Origin: Chloroflexaceae bacterium
Lineage (GTDB): Bacteria; Chloroflexota; Chloroflexia; Chloroflexales; Chloroflexaceae
Direction: 5' to 3'
Assembly: GCA_012034075.1 (NCBI GenBank)
Contig: JAAURD010000020.1
Location: 1-38,986 of the forward strand
DNA: 38,986 nt
The translations under genes and the position numbers were made by a program. A model generated the notes under the pieces. It was not told the origin of the DNA. It was given only the letters and a program-made list of their open reading frames with translations, and ran no database searches. Positions 28,301-38,078 of this stretch are shown here, one piece after another; positions within the stretch are counted from its first letter, which is position 1; every line of letters begins with the position of its first letter.

Positions 28301-31300
28301 ATCCAGGCCAAAGGCACAGAAACGTGGGCCAATCTGAATTTGATCATAGATCGGTGTATCACTATCTAATGGCCCAAAGATGCGGAATTGCACTTCGGAA
28401 ACACCATCGCCATTCACCGGTGATGAGATGCTGGTGTCATAAGCTTCGACCTCAAACCGCGTATCGTCATCGTCCAGTAGTTCCTGGCCTGCTGTAGCTG
28501 GTACCAGGAAGTTCACATCAATTGGCGCGGAGCCAATCTGAAACTCCAGTTCAACCCACTCCGACCAGCGACCACGATTGCCATCATCCACCGGACGAGA
28601 GCGCGTTTCAATCTTAAATGTGCCACTAATCGCTGTATCCAGATCATCCATCACGTTACAGATTTCATCTACCTCGCCATAGACACAGTAGTAGAGAATG
28701 CTGGAGTCATCCGCGTCTTCGCGGGTCGAGTCATCAATGTCATCGCCAACATCAAAGGTCTTCTGATAGATTGGGTCAGCATTGTTGGGTTCAAACACGC
28801 GGAACTCAACATCGCCCACGCCAGCGCCGCTCTCGCGGTCGTCAAGCGCCTCATCGAGGAAGTCCGGATGCGGGTCTTCGTCATTGGCATCGTAGATACG
28901 TGTTTCAAAGCGAGCTTCATCCGGTGAGTCGACCGTGCCTACATAGGTACTGGCATACTCAATATCCATTGGCGCCCGAATAATCTCAAATTCTGTCTCA
29001 GCCCACAGCGACCAGAGGCCCGCTGCATCCTTGGCGCGTGCCCGCATAATATAGGTACCGAAGGGCAAATCGTCCTCATCGTCAAAATCATCCATCACCG
29101 CACACTTGCCGGAGTCATCACCATAGGCGCAGAAGCTATCGTTATCGAAGGTGTCGGCCATGGTGCTACCAATTTGATTGCCAGGATCCACACTGTCACG
29201 ATAGAGTTCAAATTCTACTTCAGCTACACCATCGCCATTGTTGTTGCCGACGAGCGTGTTATAAGCGGTGACCTCGACCCGTACCTGTTCGGGGTGGTAG
29301 ACCTCTGAATAGCTCAATGGCTCGGTGAACTCAATCGTAATCTGGGCCGGCACAATCTCAAAGGTCGTGGTATACCAGTTGGACCAGCGACCAAAGTAGC
29401 TGCGTGCCCGTGCCTCAATGGTGTAGATACCTGGTGACATATCGAGGAAATTGGTCATCGTGCGACAGAGACTGCTTCCTTGATACTTGTAGACACAGGG
29501 AATATCACTGCCTGAGCTTGTCGTTTGTGTCCATATGACAGTGCCATCCGGATCGGTTACGATGTATTCGGACTTGGATGGCGGTTCGCCCTGAATAGTG
29601 GCATTACTGACCTCAGTCTCAAAGCGACTGGCCTCTTCGCTGGCAACTTCCAGACCGTCTGTATCTGGATTGACAAAGGTAATGTCGAAAGGACCAGGAA
29701 CCAGCTCAAAGGTCATTTCATTCCAGGCCGATGCACCACCTTTCGATGAGACAGCACGTGCTCGGAGCTGATAGGTGCCATAAGGGATAGCTGTATCACC
29801 ATCGGGATCACCCTTGAAGAAATTCCACATTTGTTCACAAGGTGGGTTATTTCCACTCTTACTATTAAAGAAACAGTAAGTTACACTGGTATCCCTGAAC
29901 TCCGAACGCATGATTTCACCAGTATCGAGGTTGCGCACCTCCATATAGACTTCTTTGATATCGTCACCATTGCTGTTACCGCCATAACGCGGGTCCCAGA
30001 CTTCCACTTCAAAGCGAGCATGCTGAGCGCTATAGAGCTGCATCCCATCGGTCATCTCTTGCTTCTTAAAGGTGGCATTGTTATTGCCGTCCACACCGCC
30101 ATCATAGTAACCCCCATAGAAGTGGAACTCCAGCGGAGCAGGCTTAACGATGAAGCGCCGTCGTAGCCATTCAGTATAGGTACTTGTACTATCCTGTGCC
30201 CGTACCCAGAACTCCCAGGTGCCTGGCAACAGCTTGTTAAAGTTATCGATGGTCATCTGGGGGCAGTTACCGACAGAATAGACGGTACCACTGTTGCCAT
30301 TAAAGCAGAAGATATCACGAGACCCCATAGAGCCACTAATCTCCTGTTCGAGCGGTTGTACAGTAGAGTCTTCCAGATAGTACATGCGCATTTCAACCCG
30401 TTTCAGGTTTTTGCCCTTTGAGTCGATAGCATAGGCGCCAAACTCGGTATTTTCAAGGCCATCGACCTCCATGTTATCCACCATTTCGGTGGTATCAACC
30501 AGCGGCGTAATCACCACACTGGATTCTTTGGTGATATTCAGTAAGCGCACATCCTGTGCTGAAACGAGTCCCGAATTACCGACGGCGTAGGCCGTCAGGG
30601 TATAGATACCTGGGCTCAGGCTATTGTAGGTACTGGTCGGCATCTGGTTGCACGAACCGCCATAGGCACAGAACCGTGCACCATAATCCGGGCTATTGGT
30701 AACCTGGATTGGCTCATTGTTTGGCCCACGCAAACGGAAGATCACATATTGAATACCATTGCCGTTCTGCGCCCCCGGAATACTGAGGTCGCGTGCCTGT
30801 ACCTCAAACCTCGTCTTGCTGATATCATCAATCAGAATCGGCTCATCCGGATCGGCCGGTGCAGCTGGCTCGATGATAAACATCTCGAGCTGTGAAGGAA
30901 GCGTGATATTCGGGTCCAGATAGTTGGGCGTGCCATCGCCATTGCTATCGGGACAGGGCGGGCCGGGCTGACCGGCGGGACACTCAGCGGAGGTATCAAT
31001 GCCATCACCATCGTCGTCCGGGTCCAGATAGTTGGGCGTGCCATCGCCATCGGTATCATACGCGTTGGGGTCGCCCGGATTACCGTCGATCCCAAACACC
31101 CCATCAGGATATTCATAGCGCGTTTGCAAGCCATCGCCGTCATCGTCGGCATCGCGGAAGTCCGGGTTGCCATCACCATCGGTGTCGCGGCAGCCGGTGG
31201 TATCGTAGGGCGGGCTAGCACTCAAAGATGGACATTCAGCTCGGTTGCTCAAACCATCACCGTCCATATCACCATCGGGATCGAAGATAACGGGATCGAG

Positions 31301-32625
31301 ATAGTTGGGCACGCCGTTGCCATCGGTATCAAAACAACCGAGGAAGGGCAATGACGGATCAAACGTCGTACACTCCTCGGACGTATCAATACCGTCGCCA
31401 TCGTCGTCCGGGTCAAGATAGTCAGGTATCCCATCACCATCGGTATCGGCGTTATTTGGCTCGACATAGTCGGGCAAACCATCGTTGTCCTGGTCTGAAC
31501 AGTTTTCCAGGTCTGCATTACCACCACATTCCACAATATCAAGGATGCCGTCATAATCGATATCATCGATTGGCCCGGCGCCTTGCGGAATTTCGTTCTG
31601 ATCTAAAAAGCCCGGTTTCCCATCGAGATCGAGATCCGGACAGTTTGATGGTGTCGGACATTCTTCGCGGTCAGTGTAACCATCATTATCCGAGTCGGGA
31701 TCGATAAAGTTGGGCAGCGTATCTTTGTCTTCATCGCAAAGCACACTATCGTCGCTCTGGGCGGCGGGACAGTTGTTCTCGACATCATCGGGGATGCCAT
31801 CGTTGTCGGAGTCGAGATCAAGATAGTTGGGAATGCCATCGGCATCGGCATCGCCATCGCCTTCAACTGCATCGGGAATGCCATCGCCGTCACAGTCGTA
31901 GCCAGCCACACCTTCGGTACACAGATTATCAACAATCAGCTGACTCGGGTCGCTAATTTCACCAAAGGTGATTTCTGAGTTGTTCATTGCCAGGGTATAG
32001 TCGGATGTGAGGCGTACCTGATCGGCAAAAGCCGGCGCCAGGGCAAAGAAGAGCTTATAATCCATCGACACACTGACATGCATGTAGCAGCCCTGCTGCA
32101 TGCGTGGGTTGGTGCAGTAGCAGGGTTCGCTGCCACAGACGTCATCGTGTGGGTTACCATTAAAGTTGATATCACGCAGCACCTGAATCCGAATATACCC
32201 ATCGTCATAAAACTTGCTGTTAGTCTCATCAAATGGGATATCAAGATTGAGCGCGGTAAAGTCGCTGGTGCCAGGCTCTGGAATACGGGCGGGGGCCGTG
32301 CCACTGGCAATATCGACCACACCATTGCTATTCAGGTCGTGCAAATTGACGGCGTTGATACCGCCGCTATCACCTGACTCAAAGCGAATCCGGTTAATAA
32401 TTTCGTACTTATCAATATATTCCAGGTCCGGTATCCAACGGTTGTTCTCATCGGTGGTAAACCGGCTGCCATAGGCAGCACCCTCTTGTGCTGCGTTATG
32501 TAAGCCTGCAGGGCGAAAAAGATCAAACCCAGGTCGATGGCGGCCGCCAGCAAGAAAAAAATCAGCGTTGACGCCAGGGCAAACTCGACCAGTGCTTGAC
32601 CAGTTTGACGTATATGTTGTCGCAT
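25367..32625 (-). CDS. Giant TadE-anchored multidomain surface protein, one apparent frameshift
   Basis: About 2,400 residues. The N-terminus, in a neighbouring frame until about 32507, is TadE/TadG-like: QTGQALVEFALA then the membrane helix LIFFLLAAAIDLGLIFFAL. Restoring one G there (ALQ-GLHNAAQEGAAYGS) joins it to the long frame. Next comes a region with cysteines, then about 12 thrombospondin type 3-like calcium loops (DSDNDGIPDDVE type, about 31925-30905). Eleven Ig-like repeats of 110-150 residues follow (about 30890-26620), each with a C-x(5-15)-C pair and a closing WSxW...FxIxPAP. A concanavalin-like DUF1349-type domain (about 26620-25950) and a CBM6/35-like domain (AFEAENYM...) end the protein. 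It is probably a cell-surface adhesin or filament component using calcium and binding glycans. ATG 32625 has GAAGG 7 bases upstream. The gene follows a TadE gene and ends at a strong terminator. Confidence 0.85.
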
Positions 32626-32659
32626 TGCCATACCTTCTTTCTTCATGTATCAACACTGT

Positions 32660-33220
32660 CTAAGGCTGACACGGTTCCAGCACCGCGTCATCATTCGACG
32701 GGTCGCCATCGTCGTCGGGGGGAACATAGATACCCAGACTAACAATCGTGCGCTCCGTCTCCACATGAACCTTCATACGACCCAGGTCATTACCAATAAC
32801 GGGAACAAGCTGCCACAGCGGTGTCAGTGGTTCGATGGTATAGGTAATACTGACTTGTACGGGCTTGCCCATTGCTCGCCCAAACCCATCGCCGCTCTCC
32901 TGGGGATAGGCGATACTCACGTGCTCCGTATAGTTCCGTGTGAGATCCGGAAACAACGGAACATCTTCTTGCACCGCATTCAATATCTGACGCACACAGT
33001 GATCGTCGGTACTGATGGGTGCAACTTTGTTGGGAAAAGGTGGCTGCTTCGATGCCATCTCGGCTCCATTGCGTGCAGCCTGGTAGATGCTCGAAAAGCC
33101 ATAGATATAATGGGCCATATCGATAATGCCAAACAAAATAATAAACAAGAGCGGTGCAATCAGCGCCATCTCAACTAACGATTGGCCCCGTCGCTGCTGC
33201 AATACCGTGTTGTCATCCAT
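32660..33220 (-). CDS. TadE-like pilus-assembly/surface protein
   Basis: A 186-residue protein with the TadE signature at its N-terminus: RRGQSLVEMALIAPLLFIILFGIIDMAHYIYGF, given here as motif RRGQSLVE (10-17) plus a helix at about 18-40, then QAARNGAEMAS. TadE-type proteins are minor pilin-like components of Tad (Flp) secretion systems, held in the membrane with the C-terminus outside. The rest is soluble with two cysteines. ATG 33220 is chosen because AAAGGAG precedes it by 6 bases; upstream in-frame ATGs lack this. It lies 34 bases before the giant TadE-anchored protein, and both are expressed from the promoter at 33305-33333. No Tad ATPase or secretin genes are in the window. Confidence 0.85.
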   Translation of the reverse strand: MDDNTVLQQRRGQSLVEMALIAPLLFIILFGIIDMAHYIYGFSSIYQAARNGAEMASKQPPFPNKVAPISTDDHCVRQILNAVQEDVPLFPDLTRNYTEHVSIAYPQESGDGFGRAMGKPVQVSITYTIEPLTPLWQLVPVIGNDLGRMKVHVETERTIVSLGIYVPPDDDGDPSNDDAVLEPCQP

Positions 33221-33304
33221 GGTTCTCTCCTTTGTCACGCTCATGCGGTGTTCCCTGCGTATGAGTCGTCGCCGAATCGTAAACCCTGACATCATGTTAC
33301 TATT

Positions 33305-33333
33305 TATTATAGCCTTGCTCGCAATCAGAAACA
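33305..33333 (-). promoter_or_regulatory. Promoter of the TadE operon
   Basis: Minus-strand TTGTTT (33333-33328) and TATAAT (33310-33305) are 17 bases apart. It faces the TadE-like gene at 33220, leaving a leader of about 80 bases. Confidence 0.6.
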
Positions 33334-33434
33334 AGGGTTTGACATAGTACTATTCGCCTATCATCAGACAGAAATAGGTCAATTGTTTGACTTATAGTGG
33401 TAGTAGGGTGGCTAGATAGCTGGATCGTTAGCTC

Positions 33435-33463
33435 TTGACAGGCGAACGAACAATGGGTACAAT
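33435..33463 (+). promoter_or_regulatory. SRP RNA promoter
   Basis: TTGACA (33435-33440) and TACAAT (33458-33463) with a 17-base spacer. The predicted start at about 33470 coincides with the 5' end of the SRP RNA. Confidence 0.85.
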
Positions 33464-33470
33464 AGACTCT

Positions 33471-33562
33471 AGGCACCGGGGCGGCAGATACTTGCTGAAC
33501 CCCGTCAGGACCGAGAGGTAGCAGCGGTAGGTGAGTTCCTCTGGGTGTTCCTGGTGTCTACC
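33471..33562 (+). ncRNA. ffs: Signal recognition particle RNA (4.5S type)
   Basis: A small bacterial SRP RNA, the scaffold that binds Ffh and directs ribosomes to the membrane. The conserved domain IV reads GTCAGGACC, GAGA (a GNRA tetraloop), then GGTAGCAGC, which matches the universal GUCAGG...AGCAGC asymmetric loop. Upstream GGCGGCAGATACTTGCTGAA and the closing pair AGGCACCGG / CCTGGTGTCT complete the rod. It has a consensus promoter and ends before CCACTTCTTATCTT. Exact ends are estimated. Confidence 0.88.
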
Positions 33563-33580
33563 ACTTCTTATCTTGCGGCT

Positions 33581-34936
33581 TTAGTGTGAATCGGCGGGTA
33601 CTTGGGTCGGTTCGGTGTGATTGGTTTCGTTGAGCAACTCGCGGAGCAAATGATCCTCACCTTGGCGTATGTGTTGGTCATCTTCGCTCTCCAAATGATA
33701 AATGATGTGCAGTTTCTGTGGGCGTACTCCGGTCATGGCGACTACGGTAATGACTGCACCATTCACGACAATATGATCATGCAGCTTGGGTAGCCGACCA
33801 AGTTGTTCATACACTAGGCCGCCGATGCGGTCAGCTTCGGTCGATTGTAAATCCAGGCCAGTTAGCTCATTGATATCGTCAATTGGTACACGCACATGGG
33901 TGATGATCTCGGTCTCGCTGATAACCTGTACCGACGGCTCTTCGACATCGTACTCATCTTGAATTTCGCCAAAAATCTGCTCGATGAGATCTTCGATGGT
34001 TGCCAGTCCGGCGGTACTGCCGTATTCATCGACCACAATCGCCAGATGGACTTTGCTGCGCTGCAGCTCTCGAAAGAGATCATCGACTTTCATTGTTTCG
34101 GGCACAAAGTAGACCGGGCGCAACATCGCCGTAATCGGGATATCGTGATAGCCATCGCGTAACGCTGGCAGCAGGTCTTTGGCATAAAGCATGCCAACAA
34201 CCTCATCAACGGTTTCGTGGTAGACCGGAATGCGGCTGTGGCCCTCTTCCATAATCGTTGTCACGGCATCTTCCAGCGGGGTGTCATCCTCAAGTGCTAC
34301 GATATCCACGCGTGGCACCATAATCTCACGAATGATGGTATCGCCAAACGAGAAGATGCCTTCGATCATCTCTCGCTCGTCATGCTCAATCAGGCCCTCT
34401 TTTTCGCCGGCATTGACCAGCAAACGCAACTCGGCTTCGGTGATGGGTGGCGCACTGGGATGGTCGGGCTGGCCTGAACGCACCAGCGGCGCCACCAGCA
34501 GATGTGCCAGTTTGATCAACGGGAGCAACAGGCGCGAGAGCAGGCCAAGCTGTTTGACCATGACCAGCATGGTTGCCTCCGGGTTGCGTAACAACCAGAG
34601 GCGTGGCAGTGCTTCGGTCATCAGCAAAACGGCCAGCAGCAGCAGCAGCAGGCTACCAACCTGCCAACCCTGCCCAAAGGAGCGGGCGATGTGCAACGTG
34701 AACAACGTGAGCATGATCACCAGGGCAGCACCAATCAGCACGATGGTTGCTCTAAGGCTGGATGGGTCACGGTGCAGGTGGGCCAGTCGCCGATCACGGA
34801 TGGTTTGCTGGTGCAACAGCACATTCAGACGGTGGTAGCCAATCGCCGTCAAGATAGCACTGACGGTTGAGATATAGGCCAGAACCAGCAGGCACAGACC
34901 AATACCAATGGCAATAAGGCCAGATTCAGGGTCCAA
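33581..34936 (-). CDS. CorC/HlyC-type CNNM-CBS membrane protein
   Basis: A 451-residue protein of the CNNM/CorC family, linked to magnesium or cobalt efflux. Four hydrophobic segments fill about residues 1-165, less conserved than usual. Then come the linker [31 protein letters not shown], cited by its ends ITEAEL and EREMIEGIF, and [11 protein letters not shown], two CBS domains ([15 protein letters not shown] and [16 protein letters not shown]-like text), and a C-terminal CorC_HlyC domain with [15 protein letters not shown]. The start is TTG 34936 with GAGGGAG about 11 bases upstream. It lies 15 bases after prs and is probably co-transcribed with it. Confidence 0.9.
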   Translation of the reverse strand: MDPESGLIAIGIGLCLLVLAYISTVSAILTAIGYHRLNVLLHQQTIRDRRLAHLHRDPSSLRATIVLIGAALVIMLTLFTLHIARSFGQGWQVGSLLLLLLAVLLMTEALPRLWLLRNPEATMLVMVKQLGLLSRLLLPLIKLAHLLVAPLVRSGQPDHPSAPPITEAELRLLVNAGEKEGLIEHDEREMIEGIFSFGDTIIREIMVPRVDIVALEDDTPLEDAVTTIMEEGHSRIPVYHETVDEVVGMLYAKDLLPALRDGYHDIPITAMLRPVYFVPETMKVDDLFRELQRSKVHLAIVVDEYGSTAGLATIEDLIEQIFGEIQDEYDVEEPSVQVISETEIITHVRVPIDDINELTGLDLQSTEADRIGGLVYEQLGRLPKLHDHIVVNGAVITVVAMTGVRPQKLHIIYHLESEDDQHIRQGEDHLLRELLNETNHTEPTQVPADSH

Positions 34937-34951
34937 TGCAGATAAACTCCC

Positions 34952-35890
34952 TCAGGAGAAGAGTGCGCTCAACGATAGATTTTTATGGATGCGGGTTATC
35001 GCCTCGGCAAAGAGCGGGGCAACACTGATCATCTGGACACCGGCATGGGCATAGTCTCCCGATGCGAGGATCGTATCGGTCACCACGGTTTCGACCAGAC
35101 CGGCCTCCGGCAACACACTGAGCGCATTGGCCGAAAAGACCCCATGGGTAGCACAGGCATACACCGATTTGGCACCACGTTCATACAATGCACGGGCCGC
35201 ATTGATGGCGGTACGCCCGGTGGAAATCATATCGTCGACAATAATGGCATGTTTGCCTTCGATATCGCCCACTACGTCAACAATCTCTTCGCTCTTGTTT
35301 TCGGTATGGCGGCGAGCAATAATCGCCAGGTCGGCGCCAATGCGATCACGAAAGCTATTGGCACGACCAACACCACCGGTATCGGGTGACACAATCACGA
35401 GGTCACGCAGATGCAGCTTGTTGATATAGCCCGCGAGCAGGGGCGCTGCCTGCAAATGATCCACTGGAATATCAAAGAACCCCTCAATCGCCGGCGCATG
35501 CAAATCCATGGTCAGCACACGGTCCGCACCAGCGGTGCGAATAAGATTGGCGACCAGTTTGGCCGATATCGGCTCACGTCCGGTGCTCTTTTTCTCTTGT
35601 CGGGCATAGCCATAAAAGGGTATCACGGCGGTGACCCGCGCCGCCGATGCACGGCGCAAGGCATCGATAATCAAAAGCAGTTCCATCAAATGATGGTTGA
35701 TCGGCGCACTGGTGGATTGTACCACAAATACATCGCAACCACGTACATTGTCATCGAGTTTGACTCGGGTTTCGGTATTATCGAGTGTGCCAACCGTGGC
35801 GCGACTCAAATTGATATTGAGAAAAGAGACAATCTGTTCGGCCAGCGGGCGGTTGGCATTACCACTAAAGACCTGCAGTCTTCCATCCAT
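34952..35890 (-). CDS. prs: Ribose-phosphate pyrophosphokinase (PRPP synthetase)
   Basis: A 312-residue cytosolic enzyme making 5-phosphoribosyl 1-pyrophosphate from ribose 5-phosphate and ATP, for nucleotide, histidine and tryptophan synthesis. Key motifs are LQVFSGNANRPLAEQI, FYGYARQEKK (ATP loop), the metal-binding DLHAPAIEGFFDIPVDHL, VSPDTGGVGRA and the PRPP loop VDDMISTGRT. DLHA-P-AIEG differs from the usual DLHAGQIQG; length is normal. ATG 35890 has CAGGAAC upstream. The CorC-type gene follows in the same operon. Confidence 0.95.
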   Translation of the reverse strand: MDGRLQVFSGNANRPLAEQIVSFLNINLSRATVGTLDNTETRVKLDDNVRGCDVFVVQSTSAPINHHLMELLLIIDALRRASAARVTAVIPFYGYARQEKKSTGREPISAKLVANLIRTAGADRVLTMDLHAPAIEGFFDIPVDHLQAAPLLAGYINKLHLRDLVIVSPDTGGVGRANSFRDRIGADLAIIARRHTENKSEEIVDVVGDIEGKHAIIVDDMISTGRTAINAARALYERGAKSVYACATHGVFSANALSVLPEAGLVETVVTDTILASGDYAHAGVQMISVAPLFAEAITRIHKNLSLSALFS

Positions 35891-36108
35891 CTATCTGTTC
35901 CTGTCGTTCCATGGGAGCAGGTGTTATGGATTGTATGAGGGGTTCAACCATGCACCATGGTAACACAACCAATCGTTCGACCTCGGTGTTTTGCATTGCC
36001 AGGACTACGCGAGTCGCAGCAGTTCATGTCAGTTAACATAGGTGCTTATGGCAGGCCGGCCAGCGATTTGTTCTGATGGCTCGTTGCTTCCAGAAATAAA
36101 AAAAGCAC

Positions 36109-36180
36109 CTGCCGGGCCAGGACTCGAACCTGGACAAACGGATCCAAAATCCGTTGTGCTGCCGATTACACAACCCGGCA
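36109..36180 (-). tRNA. tRNA-Gln (anticodon TTG)
   Basis: Minus-strand cloverleaf: acceptor TGCCGGG with CCCGGCA, anticodon stem ACGGA/TCCGT with loop TTTTGGA (anticodon TTG), and T-arm CCAGGTTCGAGTCCTGG. The CCA end is not encoded; GGTGCTTTTTTTATTT follows and may act as a terminator. It reads CAA codons. Confidence 0.95.
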
Positions 36181-36193
36181 TCATGTTGTTTCC

Positions 36194-36223
36194 ATTATAC
36201 CACATTCTAAAAGGAAATTGCAA
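36194..36223 (-). promoter_or_regulatory. tRNA-Gln promoter
   Basis: Minus-strand TTGCAA (36223-36218) and TATAAT (36199-36194) with an 18-base spacer. The -35 box lies inside the first copy of a 28-bp direct repeat. Confidence 0.6.
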
Positions 36224-36273
36224 CCCGCTTTGGGCCAAATTGAACAGGAAATTGCAACCCGCTTTGGGCCAAA
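36212..36273. repeat. Two 28-bp direct repeats
   Basis: AGGAAATTGCAACCCGCTTT plus GGGCCAAA occurs identically at 36212-36239 and 36246-36273, a 34-bp period. The first copy contains the -35 region of the tRNA-Gln promoter, so the duplication may have copied promoter sequence. Two copies are too few to call a CRISPR array. Confidence 0.8.
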
Positions 36274-36308
36274 GTTGCAGCTTGTCTCGCGGTATTATCA
36301 GAAACGGC

Positions 36309-36338
36309 TTGACATGGGGGAGCAGCCTGTGGTATAGT
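36309..36338 (+). promoter_or_regulatory. Promoter of the tetR gene
   Basis: TTGACA (36309-36314) and TATAGT (36333-36338) with an 18-base spacer. The -10 box overlaps the start of the large palindrome at 36336. Confidence 0.75.
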
Positions 36339-36369
36339 CATACCGAATGAACGTTCATTCGGTATGACT
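36336..36369. promoter_or_regulatory. 34-bp perfect palindrome, TetR operator
   Basis: AGTCATACCGAATGAAC is followed directly by its exact reverse complement. The centre GAATGAACGTTCATTC is a form often seen at TetR-family sites. It overlaps the -10 box and lies 24 bases before the tetR start, so autorepression is likely. Confidence 0.85.
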
Positions 36370-36393
36370 GGCGAGCAATGATGACGGATTGGT

Positions 36394-36960
36394 ATGGCGA
36401 GTAAGTATACGGCTATTTTGCAGGCGGCACTTGACCTTGTTGCGGAGTATGGCTTTCGCGGGACGACGATGGCGCTAGTTATTCGGCATTCGCGGGTGAG
36501 CGCGGGGACGATTTACCACCATTTTGCGAGCAAAGACGAGATGATCCAGGCGCTTTATCGGCAGATTAAGACGGGTTTTTACCAGGCGCTGCTGCAGGGT
36601 GAGCCGCAGCACCAGCCGTGGCCGCGCTATTTGGAGCAGCTCTGGCTGAATGCGTTTCACTATGCGATTGAGCACCCCAGGGAGACGAGCTTTCTGGAGC
36701 AGTATGACCATGCGCCGGATTATCCGCGCGAGGATGGGGCTGAGCATGAACTTTCTGCGCCGCTTGAGCCGATGATGCAGCGGGTACGGGCTGATCTGGC
36801 AGCGGGGGTGCTGCTCGATTTGCCATTTGATGTGCTGTATGAGTTGACGCTTGGCGTGGCGTTGGCGTTGGCGCGGCAGCAGATTGCTGGTCGGATTGTG
36901 TTGAATGAGATGCAGCAGCGCGATATTGCGCGGGCGTGTTGTCGTGCGGTGTCCAGGTAA
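36394..36960 (+). CDS. TetR-family transcriptional regulator
   Basis: A 188-residue repressor. Residues 1-50 form the TetR helix-turn-helix domain: ILQAALDLVAEYGFRGTTM, then VIRHSRVSAGTIYHHFASKDEM with the hallmark GTIYHHF. The remaining 140 residues are the helical ligand-binding part, which does not reveal the ligand. A 34-bp palindrome overlaps its promoter, so it probably represses itself. The dehydrogenase gene 77 bases downstream in the same direction is the likeliest co-regulated partner. Codon use leans to G/T at third positions relative to other genes, but I could not quantify this. Confidence 0.92.
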   Translation: MASKYTAILQAALDLVAEYGFRGTTMALVIRHSRVSAGTIYHHFASKDEMIQALYRQIKTGFYQALLQGEPQHQPWPRYLEQLWLNAFHYAIEHPRETSFLEQYDHAPDYPREDGAEHELSAPLEPMMQRVRADLAAGVLLDLPFDVLYELTLGVALALARQQIAGRIVLNEMQQRDIARACCRAVSR

Positions 36961-36980
36961 TGCTTGCTTGCAACTGGCGC

Positions 36981-37004
36981 GTGCGGCTACAAGCCGCACC
37001 TACG
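36981..37004 (-). repeat. REP-like palindromic repeat, copy D
   Basis: On the minus strand it reads CGTAGGTGCGGCTTGTAGCC then GCAC, the same repeat as copies A-C near 4.1-4.3 kb, with a perfect GCGGCT / AGCCGC core apart from one loop change. It lies between tetR and the dehydrogenase gene. Confidence 0.65.
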
Positions 37005-37037
37005 TTTGAACGTATGAGATCAACAAGGAGACAACGG

Positions 37038-37978
37038 ATGCGAAAATGGACGGCTGCGGATATACCGGACCAGACAGGGCGTCTGGTGGTTGTAACGGGG
37101 GCGAATAGCGGGCTGGGTCTGGAGACGACGCGAGCGATGGCGCAGCGCCAGGCCCATGTGATTATGGCGTGCCGCAATCTGGAGAAAGCAGAGGTGGCTC
37201 GCCAGGAGCTTTTGCGTCAGCTGCCACAGGCGCAGCTGACGGTGCGAGCACTTGATCTGTCGCGTCAGGCGTCGGTGCATGCGTTGCCGAGGCGTTTTGT
37301 GCGGAGCATCAGCGCCTTGATCTGCTCTTTAATAATGCGGGGGTGATGGCGCCGCCACGCCGCGAAACCGAGGATGGGTTTGAGTTGCAGTTTGGGACAA
37401 ACCATCTGGGCCATTTTGCGCTGACTGGGTTGCTTATTGCGCCGTTGCTGGCAACGGCGGGTAGTCGTGTGGTGACCACGACCAGTGTAGCCCATCATAC
37501 GGGGAAGATCAACTTTGCCGATTTGCAGAGCAAGCGGCAGTATCAACGCTGGCTGGCGTACGGTCAGAGCAAGCTGGCGAATATCCTGTTTGCGTTTGAG
37601 TTACAGCGGCGTTTGCAGGCGGCCGGTTCGGGCACGATGAGTGTGGCGGCGCACCCTGGCTATGCCAATACCCATTTGCAGAGCAGCGGCACCAGTATCG
37701 GTGCGAAGAGTGCCGATTATTATGTGATGCGGGTGACCAATGCGTTGGCGCAGAGTGGTGCAATGGGCGCATTGCCGCAACTGTATGCGGGTACGGCGTC
37801 GGGGCGTGGTTGGCGGTGATTATTATGGGGCCAAGTTTCTTTGGGTATGGGGGCTATCCGACAGCGGCGGCGGCCTAACCCGGCGGCGTTTGATGCGGAG
37901 GTTGCGGCTCGGCTGTGGGCGGTATCGGAGGAGTTAACGGGTGTGCGCATTGATTTGGGGGTCGGGGCGTCGGTTTGA
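37038..37978 (+). pseudogene. Short-chain dehydrogenase/reductase (retinol-dehydrogenase-like), four frameshifts
   Basis: Reading across frames gives one SDR of about 312 residues that would reduce or oxidise a carbonyl or alcohol with NAD(P). Visible are VTGANSGLGLETTRA (TGxxxGxG cofactor motif), [12 protein letters not shown] (NNAG), TTTSVAHH with the catalytic serine, and YGQSKLAN (YxxxK). The tail GGDYYG, PNPAAFDAEVAARLW and AVSEELTGV is also conserved. Frame changes fall near 37284 (one T missing), 37803, 37829 and 37872 (each mended by removing one G). Start ATG 37038 has AAGGAG upstream. Four indels in one gene suggest either a poorly read stretch or real decay. Its position after tetR suggests control by that repressor. 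Confidence 0.85.
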
Positions 37979-38078
37979 TGTTGGGATAGACCCTGGGGGT
38001 ATCGGTAACAACATTGCTCATTCGTTCGGCTCATGTGGGAATGTCTTCCACATTGCTTGACGTGCGGCATCTCTTTCC

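Noticed and set aside
31124-31354. Plus-strand frames across the calcium-repeat region
   Set aside because: They are shadows produced by the repetitive Asp/Gly codons of the minus-strand surface protein.
36212-36273. CRISPR array
   Set aside because: Only two repeats with a 6-base gap between them; no spacer-sized intervals and no cas genes.
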